Assembly (NCBI GenBank): GCA_964514305.1
Contig: CAZEQD010000061.1
Span: forward strand, 1 to 11,709
DNA length: 11,709 bases
Reading direction: 5' to 3'
Source: CAZEQD01 sp964514305
GTDB taxonomy: Bacteria > Acidobacteriota > Aminicenantia > Aminicenantales > Aminicenantaceae
The notes below the pieces were generated by a model, which was not told where the DNA came from, searched no databases, and was given only the letters and a program-made list of their open reading frames with translations. The position numbers and the translations under genes are program-made. Shown piece by piece: positions 4,933 through 11,709 of the stretch; position 1 is the stretch's first letter, and each line of letters starts with the position of its first letter.

Positions 4933-7290
4933 GTGGATATTAGCTTTGAGAAGATCAATAAGATTTTTGAGCAGGCTGAAAAAGAGGGGAGGAATTTTCT
5001 CCTGGAGCATGAAGTTTACATGATGCTGGATGAAGCTGGGATAAAAACTCCTCAGTGTGTTTTTATTAAAAAAGGCAAGCAGGTAAAGGATAAAGATTTG
5101 GAAGTTTTCAAGGACAAATCCCTGGTGGTCAAAGTTGTGGCTCCCATAATTGTACATAAAACCGATGTTGATGGTGTTCGCTTTGTCGAAAAAGATAGTC
5201 AAAGAGTTAATCAAATATGCAGAGAGATGGAAGAGAGTATCCCTCGAAAATTTGTGGCCTGGGCTAAGAAATTTCCAGAATTTAAAGGCCAGACGGGACT
5301 GAGTATTAGAAAAGTTAAGGAAGAAATAAAAGGCTTTTTGATATGCCAGAGAATTGATTATAACAAAACAGGATTTGGTACAGAGCTGCTTATTGGCCTG
5401 CGGAATTCGAGGGATTTTGGCCCGGTAGTGACTATGGGCTTAGGCGGAGTAGAGATTGAATATCTTAGCCAGAGAATAAAAGAAGGCAAGGCTGTCTCTA
5501 TTGGTTCAGCCCATATTCTTAGAAAAAGGGAAATACTCTCTATTTTAGAACCCCTAGCTGTTTATGATAAACTGGTAGGCAAAGTCAGGGGAAGTGAAGC
5601 ATTAATTACCAAAGAAGAACTGATAGAAACCTATTTCAGTATCCAGCAGTTGGGAGTTTATTATTCCCCTTATATGGTTGATCATACCTATGTTATCGAA
5701 GAAGCAGAAGTCAATCCCTTTGTAGTTCAGGACAAAAAACTGATTGCTCTAGATGGAATGTGCCGCTTTTCTAGAAATCATCGGCCGCCAAAGCGAAGCC
5801 ACTTCAAAAATATTCAATATCTGCTTAAGCCCAGAACCATTGGCATTATTGGTGTTTCAGAAAAGATGAATATCGGTCATATAATTCTTAATAACATTCT
5901 CAGGGAGGGCTTTTATAACAGGAATGTCTATGTGGTTAAGCCAGGTTTCAAGGAAATAGAAACATGTCCCTGTGTACCCCGAATTGCAGACATGCCAAAA
6001 ACAGTAGATATGTTTGTGGTTACAGTACCTGCGGAAAAAATATATGGAGTGATGAACGAGCTTATAGAGAATGAAAAAGCCCGCTCAGCTATTATCATTG
6101 CTGGGGGGTTGGGTGAGAAAAAAGGAACTCAGGTTCTAGAGGAAAGGATTAAGGAACTTCTGGGAAAAAACCTGAAAGCCGGCAAGCTGACACCTGTTGT
6201 CAATGGCGGTAACTGTCTGGGTATTTACTCCCGACCAGGGAGATACAACACCACTTTTGTCCCTGAGTACAAAATGCCGTCTATGACTGGCCAAAAATCA
6301 AACGTGGCCTATATCAGTCAAAGTGGAGCTTTTATAATTTGCAGAATGAGTCATCTGCCCAACATTGAACCTCTTTATGCCATTTCTGTCGGCAATCAGA
6401 TTGATCTTACCGTTTCTGATTATTTAAATTATTTTAAGGATGATGATCAAACCAAAGTCTATGGAGTCTACGTAGAAGGTTTTTTGCCTGGGGACGGTTT
6501 AGCTTTTGCTAAAGCGGCTCGAGAGATTATCAAGCAGGAAGGGAAAATGATTGTTCTTTACAAGGCAGGTAGAACTCCAGAGGGAAAAGCAGCGACAGCC
6601 AGCCATACGGCTTCTTTAGCTGGAGATTATAATATTTGCCGCTCGATCCTGGAAGAGGTTGGCGTGATTGTGGCTGATACTATTTTTGAGTTTGAAAATT
6701 ATGTAAAAAATCTATCTTTTCTGGCTAATAAGGTAATCAGAGGCAGGCGAATTGGCCTTATCAGTAACGCTGGTTTTGAATGTGTGACCATGGCTGATAA
6801 TCTTAAAAATGATCAGGAGTTTGAACTGGCTAAACTTTCCCCAACAACCATAAAAAAGATTTTTAGAGCCCTGGCTACTTTAGGAATTGAGCGGATCCAG
6901 GATGTCCGTAATCCATTGGATACAACTCCAGTAGCTGATGATGCGGTTTTTGTCGATTGTGTGGCGGCCATGTTAGAGGATGACAATGTTGATTGTGCTA
7001 TCATTTCGCCCACGCCCATGGCTCCTTCCATGCAAACTTTGACTCCGGACAGGTTCCATGAGGAAAATCTTTATAACCCCCAGAGCATTGTCATGCGTTT
7101 GATCGAACTCTTTCACAAGACTGACAAGCCATTTGTCGTTAATATTGACTCTGGTGATATCTTTAAACCTATGGTTGACTGTTTGGAACAAGCGGGGGTG
7201 CCAACTTTTAGGCGCTCAGATACTGCTGTCAAATTTCTGCGCAAGTATATTAATAACCGCCTCCGAATCCGCCAGAAATATGCGGAGTGA
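4933..7290 (+). CDS. ADP-forming acyl-CoA synthetase (acetate/aryl-acetate-CoA ligase), fused beta-alpha form
   Basis: It catalyses acyl-CoA + ADP + Pi = acid + ATP + CoA, giving substrate-level ATP. The N-terminal ~280 residues are the ATP-grasp (beta) part: VVKVVAPIIVHKTD with His75 (the beta-subunit phosphohistidine region), ELLIGLRNSRDFGPVV and GLGGVE at 151-174, and EVNP (259-262) for metal binding. The alpha part follows: CoA-binding fold TIGIIGVSE (302-310), YISQSGAF (460-467), YVEGF with Glu515, and ASHTASLAG with His558, the expected phosphorylated histidine; a further ligase/flavodoxin-like region runs to residue 785. The order is the reverse of the common alpha-beta fusion (as in Pat/PatZ), and no acetyltransferase domain is present. 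I chose GTG 4933, with AGGGCGAG about 8 nt upstream, over TTG 4870, which would overlap iorB and add residues unlike the family. Its place directly after iorAB suggests aryl-acetyl-CoA as substrate (inference). Confidence 0.88.
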   Translation: MDISFEKINKIFEQAEKEGRNFLLEHEVYMMLDEAGIKTPQCVFIKKGKQVKDKDLEVFKDKSLVVKVVAPIIVHKTDVDGVRFVEKDSQRVNQICREMEESIPRKFVAWAKKFPEFKGQTGLSIRKVKEEIKGFLICQRIDYNKTGFGTELLIGLRNSRDFGPVVTMGLGGVEIEYLSQRIKEGKAVSIGSAHILRKREILSILEPLAVYDKLVGKVRGSEALITKEELIETYFSIQQLGVYYSPYMVDHTYVIEEAEVNPFVVQDKKLIALDGMCRFSRNHRPPKRSHFKNIQYLLKPRTIGIIGVSEKMNIGHIILNNILREGFYNRNVYVVKPGFKEIETCPCVPRIADMPKTVDMFVVTVPAEKIYGVMNELIENEKARSAIIIAGGLGEKKGTQVLEERIKELLGKNLKAGKLTPVVNGGNCLGIYSRPGRYNTTFVPEYKMPSMTGQKSNVAYISQSGAFIICRMSHLPNIEPLYAISVGNQIDLTVSDYLNYFKDDDQTKVYGVYVEGFLPGDGLAFAKAAREIIKQEGKMIVLYKAGRTPEGKAATASHTASLAGDYNICRSILEEVGVIVADTIFEFENYVKNLSFLANKVIRGRRIGLISNAGFECVTMADNLKNDQEFELAKLSPTTIKKIFRALATLGIERIQDVRNPLDTTPVADDAVFVDCVAAMLEDDNVDCAIISPTPMAPSMQTLTPDRFHEENLYNPQSIVMRLIELFHKTDKPFVVNIDSGDIFKPMVDCLEQAGVPTFRRSDTAVKFLRKYINNRLRIRQKYAE

Positions 7291-7309
7291 AGAGGTAATT
7301 TTATCTCTT
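7290..7309 (+). other. Short AU-rich hairpin between synthetase and peptidase genes
   Basis: AAGAGGTAA (7290-7298) pairs with TTATCTCTT (7301-7309) apart from one G-U. In practice it is an eight-base-pair stem with a four-base loop. It starts at the last base of the synthetase stop codon and ends just before the AAGGAG site of the next gene. It has no following T-run, so it is not an intrinsic terminator. It could modulate mRNA stability or initiation of the peptidase, or be chance in AT-rich DNA. Confidence 0.25.
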
Positions 7310-7324
7310 AAATAAGGAGTTAAA

Positions 7325-9487
7325 GTGAAAAGGAAATTTATAATACTTGCTGTTTTTATTTTTTGTCTTGCCCTCTTTCTTCAGCCTGTCCTGGCTGATG
7401 AAGGAATGTGGCCGATTAGTGATATCCATAAACTAAATCTTAAAGCCAAAGGCCTTAAAATCGAGCCTAAAGAAGTCTATAATCCACAGGGTTTGAGCTT
7501 GATCGATGCTATTGTTAAAGTAGGCGGATGTACAGGGTCGTTTGTTTCTTCAGAAGGTTTGATCTTAACCAACCACCACTGTGCCTATGGAGCTGCTCAA
7601 GCAGCCAGCAGCAAAGAGAAGGATTATATTAAAGACGGATTTTTAGCTAGAAACAGCTCTCAGGAAATTGAAGCCAAGGGATTAACTGCCCGGATTACTG
7701 ATTCTTATCGGGATGTTTCTGAGGAAGTTTTAAGTGCAGTCAGGAAGGGGATGGATTGGGCTCAGAGGGCCAAGGCCATCGAGAAAAAGATTAAAGAAAT
7801 CGTGGTAAGAACAGAAAAGGAGAATCCAGGAAAACGGGCTGAAGTAGCTGAGATGTTCAGCGGAAAAACATATGTCCTCTTCATCTATACTTACCTCAAG
7901 GATATTAGGCTCGTTTATGTTCCGCCCCGTTCTATAGGTGAGTTTGGAGGGGCGGTAGATAACTGGATGTGGCCCCGCCATACAGGCGATTTTTCCTTTA
8001 TGAGGGCCTATGTAGCTAAGGATGGTTCGCCGGCTGAATATTCATCAGATAACGTTCCTTATCATCCCCGGAAATTCCTGGAAATAGCGCCTCAGGGAGT
8101 AGATGAGGGGGATTTTGTTTTTCTGCTGGGCTATCCTGGCCGAACCTATCGCCATCGAACTTCTCATTTCTTGGCTTATGAGAAAGAAGTGAGAATGCCT
8201 TATGTAGTTAATTGGTATCAATGGCAGATTAAGGTTATGGAGAAAGTGAGTCAGGAAAATCGAGCTGTGGCTATCAAGCATCTGTCTCGGATTAAGGGCC
8301 TTTCCAATACCATGAAGAATTATCAAGGGAAACTCAAGGGTATGAAAAGGCTTCATCTGGTGGAGAAGAAGAGAGAGGAGAAAGAATCCCTTCAAAAATT
8401 TATCGAAGCTGATCCTAATCTTAAAGCTAAATATGGTCATGTCTTAGAACAAATGGGCAGAATTTATGATAACATGCGAAAGCAGGCAGAGCGCGAGCTG
8501 ATTCATGATTATCTGCGCCGCAGCGTTAATATGATTTATCTTGGCTATACTGTCTATGAAGCCTCAATTGAGCTTCAAAAAAAGGATGTAGAGAGAGAAT
8601 CAGCTTATATGGAGAGAAATTTCCCTCTCACTAAGAAAAGGCTTGAGCTCATCCTTGGTAATTATTATCAGCCTACCGACAAAATAATTTTAAAAGAACT
8701 ATTGAAACGAGCCAGTGATCTTCCTCAGGATCAGCGAATTCCGGCTGTGGATAATCTTATCCAGGGCTCTGATCCTGATAAGTCTATTGACGATTTTATT
8801 GAAAAAGCTTACAACCAGACCAGGCTAGCAGATAAAGAGTTTTTGATGGCAGCCCTCAGAAAGTCAACTCGAGAGCTTAAAGCAATGGAGGATCCCTTTA
8901 TTCGGTTAGCCGAAGCCTTATATCCTGAATATCAAAGGCTCAAAAAAATTCAAGATGAGCGCAAAGGTGCTATGGATGAGCTTTACGCTAAGCTGATTGA
9001 TGTTAAGAAAATGTTCCTTAAAAAAGATTTTATTCCTGATGCCAATAGAACTTTACGCCTGACCTATGGTTATGTTCGTGGCTATAGTCCAGCTGATGCA
9101 ATTTATTATCAACCGCTGACTACTCTAAAAGGAGTAATAGAGAAAACAACAGGCAAAGAGCCTTTTGATACACCTTCTAAAATTATAGAGCTGTGTAAAG
9201 CTAAAGATTTCGTCCAGTTTGAGCATCCAAAATTAAAGAGCGTTCCAGTTTGCCTGTTGTATGATACTGATACAACAGGAGGAAATTCTGGAAGTCCGGT
9301 CCTTAATGCTTGGGGCCAGTTGGTCGGTATTAATTTTGACCGAGCCTTTGAAGCTACTATAAATGATTTTGCCTGGAGTGAAGACTACAGCCGTTCTATT
9401 GCAGTTGACATTCGCTATGTTTTATGGATAACTCAAAAATTCGCAGGAGTTGATTATTTGTTAAGAGAAATGAACATATCTCTGTAG
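7325..9487 (+). CDS. dpp11: Secreted S46 dipeptidyl-peptidase, DPP11 type (Asp/Glu-specific)
   Basis: This 720-residue serine exopeptidase removes N-terminal dipeptides outside the cytoplasm. A signal peptide (basic MKRK, hydrophobic 5-20, likely cleavage PVLA/DEG after residue 24) leads into DEGMWP, a typical mature S46 start. The catalytic triad is visible: His85 in LTNHHCAYGA, Asp222 in WPRHTGDFS and Ser655 in GGNSGSP. Asn213 and Trp214 (DNWMW) fit the substrate N-terminus-binding residues. The residue 18 positions after the nucleophile, known in the family to set specificity, is Arg673 (INFDR), as in DPP11. DPP7-type enzymes have Gly there. A long helical region (about 270-570) separates the two halves of the chymotrypsin-fold domain, as is usual. 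The start is GTG with AAGGAG 5 nt upstream. It lies 34 bp after the synthetase gene without a visible terminator, so co-transcription is likely. Its TAG stop lies inside a REP-like repeat. Confidence 0.93.
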   Translation: MKRKFIILAVFIFCLALFLQPVLADEGMWPISDIHKLNLKAKGLKIEPKEVYNPQGLSLIDAIVKVGGCTGSFVSSEGLILTNHHCAYGAAQAASSKEKDYIKDGFLARNSSQEIEAKGLTARITDSYRDVSEEVLSAVRKGMDWAQRAKAIEKKIKEIVVRTEKENPGKRAEVAEMFSGKTYVLFIYTYLKDIRLVYVPPRSIGEFGGAVDNWMWPRHTGDFSFMRAYVAKDGSPAEYSSDNVPYHPRKFLEIAPQGVDEGDFVFLLGYPGRTYRHRTSHFLAYEKEVRMPYVVNWYQWQIKVMEKVSQENRAVAIKHLSRIKGLSNTMKNYQGKLKGMKRLHLVEKKREEKESLQKFIEADPNLKAKYGHVLEQMGRIYDNMRKQAERELIHDYLRRSVNMIYLGYTVYEASIELQKKDVERESAYMERNFPLTKKRLELILGNYYQPTDKIILKELLKRASDLPQDQRIPAVDNLIQGSDPDKSIDDFIEKAYNQTRLADKEFLMAALRKSTRELKAMEDPFIRLAEALYPEYQRLKKIQDERKGAMDELYAKLIDVKKMFLKKDFIPDANRTLRLTYGYVRGYSPADAIYYQPLTTLKGVIEKTTGKEPFDTPSKIIELCKAKDFVQFEHPKLKSVPVCLLYDTDTTGGNSGSPVLNAWGQLVGINFDRAFEATINDFAWSEDYSRSIAVDIRYVLWITQKFAGVDYLLREMNISL

Positions 9488-9553
9488 GGCTCACTGTTCC
9501 CAGCGCGCCTTTGTTAATAATGTAGGGTCCGCTGTCCCCAGCGGGCCGCTTAA
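9484..9553. repeat. Pair of degenerate REP-like hairpin repeats
   Basis: Two direct copies beginning GTAGGG (9484 and 9522), about 30 bp each and 38 bp apart, share the core CTGT(T/C)CCCAGCG. Copy two folds as GGTCCGCTG-TCCC-CAGCGGGCC (9526-9547), nine pairs including one G-U. Copy one folds the same way (9488-9509) with two mismatches, so it is the older or more decayed copy. The TAG stop of the S46 gene is part of copy one. The repeats lie between two co-directional peptidase genes and could stabilise the upstream mRNA or weaken read-through. Neither has the T-run of an intrinsic terminator. Confidence 0.6.
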
Positions 9554-9579
9554 ATATATCACAACTGAAGGAGGTTTAA

Positions 9580-11649
9580 ATGGTCATTAAACAAATTCCT
9601 AAAATTTTTATTGTTATTTTTCTAGCTTTGGTTCTTGTTTCCTCAGGACAATCACTGCAGAAGCCGGCCAAGGAAGCTCAGTCTCCAAAACCCCCTGTTC
9701 TATCAGCCAAGGACACCCTGCGCATTAATCAGGTATCTGGGCCGCGGCTTTCTCCTGATGGCCAATGGGTGCTTTATACCAAGCAGACGCGTGATATGGA
9801 AGACAAAGACATGAAAAGCACCACTCATATCTGGAGAGTGAGAGCCGATGGCACTGGACGAAGGCAGATGACATTCGGTTCTACCAGCTGTACTTCTCCT
9901 TTTTGGTTTCCTGATGGCCAAAAGATTGCCTTTCTCAGCAGGCGCAGCCAAGCTAAGCCTACTGACGACCAGGCCGGACCTTTAAGCCGAGGAGCTAAAA
10001 ATCAAATTTATTGCATGTATTTTGACGGCGGAGAAGCCTGGCAGGTTACCAATCATGAAGAAGGGATTCAATCTTTCCAGATTTCTCCAGATGGTACCAA
10101 AATTCTTTTCACATCTCTAGATCCTTTAAGCAAAGAGGAAAAAAAGAAGAAAAAAGAAAAAGATGATACTGAAGTAGTTGATCAGAAATACAGAATGAGT
10201 CACCTCTGGATTTATGATTTAAACAAAAATGAGGAGATGCGCCTCACTCAAGGTAAATTTACTGTAAGTGATGCTCGCTGGTCGCCTGATGGTCAGAAAA
10301 TAGTCTATGTGACTCGCCCTACACCCAAGTCCGATGACGGTTGGAAAAGCGACATTTGGCTGATTGACCTAGAAACCAAAACTACCCAAAAGCTTTATGA
10401 CAATCCAGGACGCGATTTCAATCCTCGCTGGTCACCTGATGGCCAGACCATCGCCTTTGCTTCAGATCCTCATCCTTATATGAACACCTGGTATAATAAA
10501 CTTTATCTAATTCCGTCAAATGGTGGCAAGCCTAGAGTTCTGCTTAAAGATTTCGATCTCGATTTCCAGAATCCAATCTGGTCACCGGATGGAAAAATGA
10601 TTTATTGGGCGACCGGAGACCGAACTACAATCAACCTTTTTGCCGTTAATGTAAAGTCGGGCCAAGTGAAGAAGATAGTTCCACCCAGAGGAGCCAATTA
10701 TCAATGGGAGATGTCAAAAGATGGCCAGAGCTGGGTCTGGGTTCACACTGATCCTTCCTGGCCAGGAGAAATTTATGCTTCCGATCTGGAATTAAAAAAA
10801 CACATTCGTCTAAGCGAAGCCAATCCCTGGCTTAAAGAAGAAAAAATCAAACTGGCCGAAGTCAAAACAGTTAAGTGGAAAAATCATGATGGACAGTGGA
10901 TTGAAGGAGTTCTAACTTTGCCAGTAGATTATGATCAGACCAAAAAATATCCTTTTATCCTCAATCCTCACGGTGGTCCCAGTGGAGCCAGGGTTGAGTC
11001 ATTCAGTTCAACCAATCAATTTTTTGCCGGCAATGGCTTTATGGTTCTTGAGCCTAACTTTAGAGGAAGTTCCAATTACGGCCAGGAATTTCTTAATGCT
11101 AACCGCGGTCAGTGGGGGATCCGTGACTATGATGACTGTATGACCGGAGTTGATTACTGCCTTGAGCAGGGCTGGGCTGATCCTGAGAGGCTGGTTTGTT
11201 ATGGCTGGAGTTATGGTGGCTATATGAGCTACTGGATTGTGACTCAGACTAACCGTTTTAAGGCTGTTTCGCCAGGAGCAGGTCTGGCTAATCTTTACAG
11301 CATGTATAGTACTAATGATATTCCTCATTATATGGCTTGGTTTCTTGGAACGCCCTGGGATCACGAGGAAACATATGAAAAATTATCGCCCATCCGCCAC
11401 GTCAAAAATGTGAAAAGTGCAGTCCTGATTATGCAAGGAGCTGCTGATAATAGGGTGCCACCGACCCAGGCTGTTGAATTTTATCAAGCTTTGAAAGACT
11501 TAGACAAGGATGTCACCTTTGTCCGCTTTCCAAGAGAAGGTCATGGAATTCGCGAACCGCGCCATCGTATCGATCGTCTCCGCCGCTACTTGTTTTTCTT
11601 TGCTAAGCATGTCAATCTAACCCCTGTGAGTGAGAAAGAAGCCAAGTAA
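9580..11649 (+). CDS. S9 prolyl-oligopeptidase-family serine peptidase, DPP5/acylaminoacyl-peptidase-like, exported
   Basis: This 689-residue protein starts at ATG with a near-perfect AAGGAGGT (9568-9575) four bases upstream. A hydrophobic stretch (residues 9-20) followed by SSGQS indicates a signal peptide or N-terminal anchor. There is no lipobox cysteine. The N-terminal two-thirds is a beta-propeller with repeated SPDG blade motifs at about 58, 169, 235, 285 and 334, plus FPDG at 110. A lysine-rich loop, KEEKKKKKEKDD (185-196), is common in this subfamily. The C-terminal alpha/beta-hydrolase domain has the oxyanion-side HGGPSG (464-469), nucleophile Ser544 in GWSYGGY, Asp623 in GAADNRVPP and His655 in EGHGI. 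Length and triad positions resemble Porphyromonas DPP5 (from memory), which prefers Ala and hydrophobic residues at P1. Acylaminoacyl-peptidase or oligopeptidase activity is also possible. It lies 92 bp after the S46 gene across REP-like repeats, so it is probably functionally paired with it in peptide degradation. Confidence 0.9.
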   Translation: MVIKQIPKIFIVIFLALVLVSSGQSLQKPAKEAQSPKPPVLSAKDTLRINQVSGPRLSPDGQWVLYTKQTRDMEDKDMKSTTHIWRVRADGTGRRQMTFGSTSCTSPFWFPDGQKIAFLSRRSQAKPTDDQAGPLSRGAKNQIYCMYFDGGEAWQVTNHEEGIQSFQISPDGTKILFTSLDPLSKEEKKKKKEKDDTEVVDQKYRMSHLWIYDLNKNEEMRLTQGKFTVSDARWSPDGQKIVYVTRPTPKSDDGWKSDIWLIDLETKTTQKLYDNPGRDFNPRWSPDGQTIAFASDPHPYMNTWYNKLYLIPSNGGKPRVLLKDFDLDFQNPIWSPDGKMIYWATGDRTTINLFAVNVKSGQVKKIVPPRGANYQWEMSKDGQSWVWVHTDPSWPGEIYASDLELKKHIRLSEANPWLKEEKIKLAEVKTVKWKNHDGQWIEGVLTLPVDYDQTKKYPFILNPHGGPSGARVESFSSTNQFFAGNGFMVLEPNFRGSSNYGQEFLNANRGQWGIRDYDDCMTGVDYCLEQGWADPERLVCYGWSYGGYMSYWIVTQTNRFKAVSPGAGLANLYSMYSTNDIPHYMAWFLGTPWDHEETYEKLSPIRHVKNVKSAVLIMQGAADNRVPPTQAVEFYQALKDLDKDVTFVRFPREGHGIREPRHRIDRLRRYLFFFAKHVNLTPVSEKEAK

Positions 11650-11709
11650 TCTTAGGACTCTGACGAATATATAAAGCTGCTTTCCTGTCTCCTTTCCTAT
11701 TTCTCCTTT

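Noticed and set aside
11650..11709. Terminator after the S9 peptidase gene
   Set aside because: No hairpin with a T-run can be drawn in the remaining 60 bases, which are mostly pyrimidine-rich.

Overview
The window is bacterial DNA, gene-dense and moderately AT-rich, and looks like part of the chromosome of an anaerobic peptide- and amino-acid-fermenting bacterium. Canonical Shine-Dalgarno sites (AAGGAG, AAGGAGGT) and sigma70-type promoters (TTGACA, 17-bp spacer) argue against Bacteroidota, even though the S46 peptidase family is best known there. A Candidatus Aminicenantes / Acidobacteriota-like lineage is a reasonable guess from gene content, but nothing in the sequence proves it.

Layout. 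(1) 3-569, plus strand: the 3' end of a pyridine-nucleotide/FAD oxidoreductase of the glutamate-synthase small-subunit type, ending in an extra domain that looks like a degenerate GIY-YIG fold. (2) 572-1957, minus strand, convergent with it and only 2 bp away: a DUF234-type AAA+ ATPase with a PD-(D/E)XK-like C-terminus. Its promoter contains a perfect 22-bp palindrome between the -35 and -10 boxes. (3) 2022-2725: a roughly 700-bp non-coding stretch with a distant 13-bp inverted repeat, a composition-shifted block that may be decayed DNA, a 129-bp MITE/REP-like element with perfect 30-bp inverted arms, and a promoter for the next genes. (4) 2726-7290, plus strand: a tight operon of iorA (lacking the usual C-terminal ferredoxin domain), iorB and a fused ADP-forming acyl-CoA synthetase with beta-alpha domain order. 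(5) 7325-9487: a secreted S46 dipeptidyl-peptidase with the DPP11 signature (nucleophile Ser655, specificity Arg673). (6) 9580-11649: a secreted or membrane-anchored S9 prolyl-oligopeptidase-family peptidase resembling DPP5. The two peptidase genes are separated by a pair of REP-like hairpin repeats. The last 60 bases hold no recognisable feature.

How the genes could work together (inference): extracytoplasmic DPP11 and the S9 peptidase release dipeptides from oligopeptides. After uptake and transamination, IorAB oxidatively decarboxylates aryl-pyruvates (or other 2-oxoacids) to acyl-CoA. The ADP-forming synthetase then converts acyl-CoA to free acid with ATP formation. The five plus-strand genes from 2726 to 11649 thus form a compact peptide-to-ATP cassette. 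None of the individual families is new. The unusual points are the ferredoxin-less IorA, the beta-alpha synthetase fusion, and the physical linkage of these genes to DPP11/S9 peptidases.
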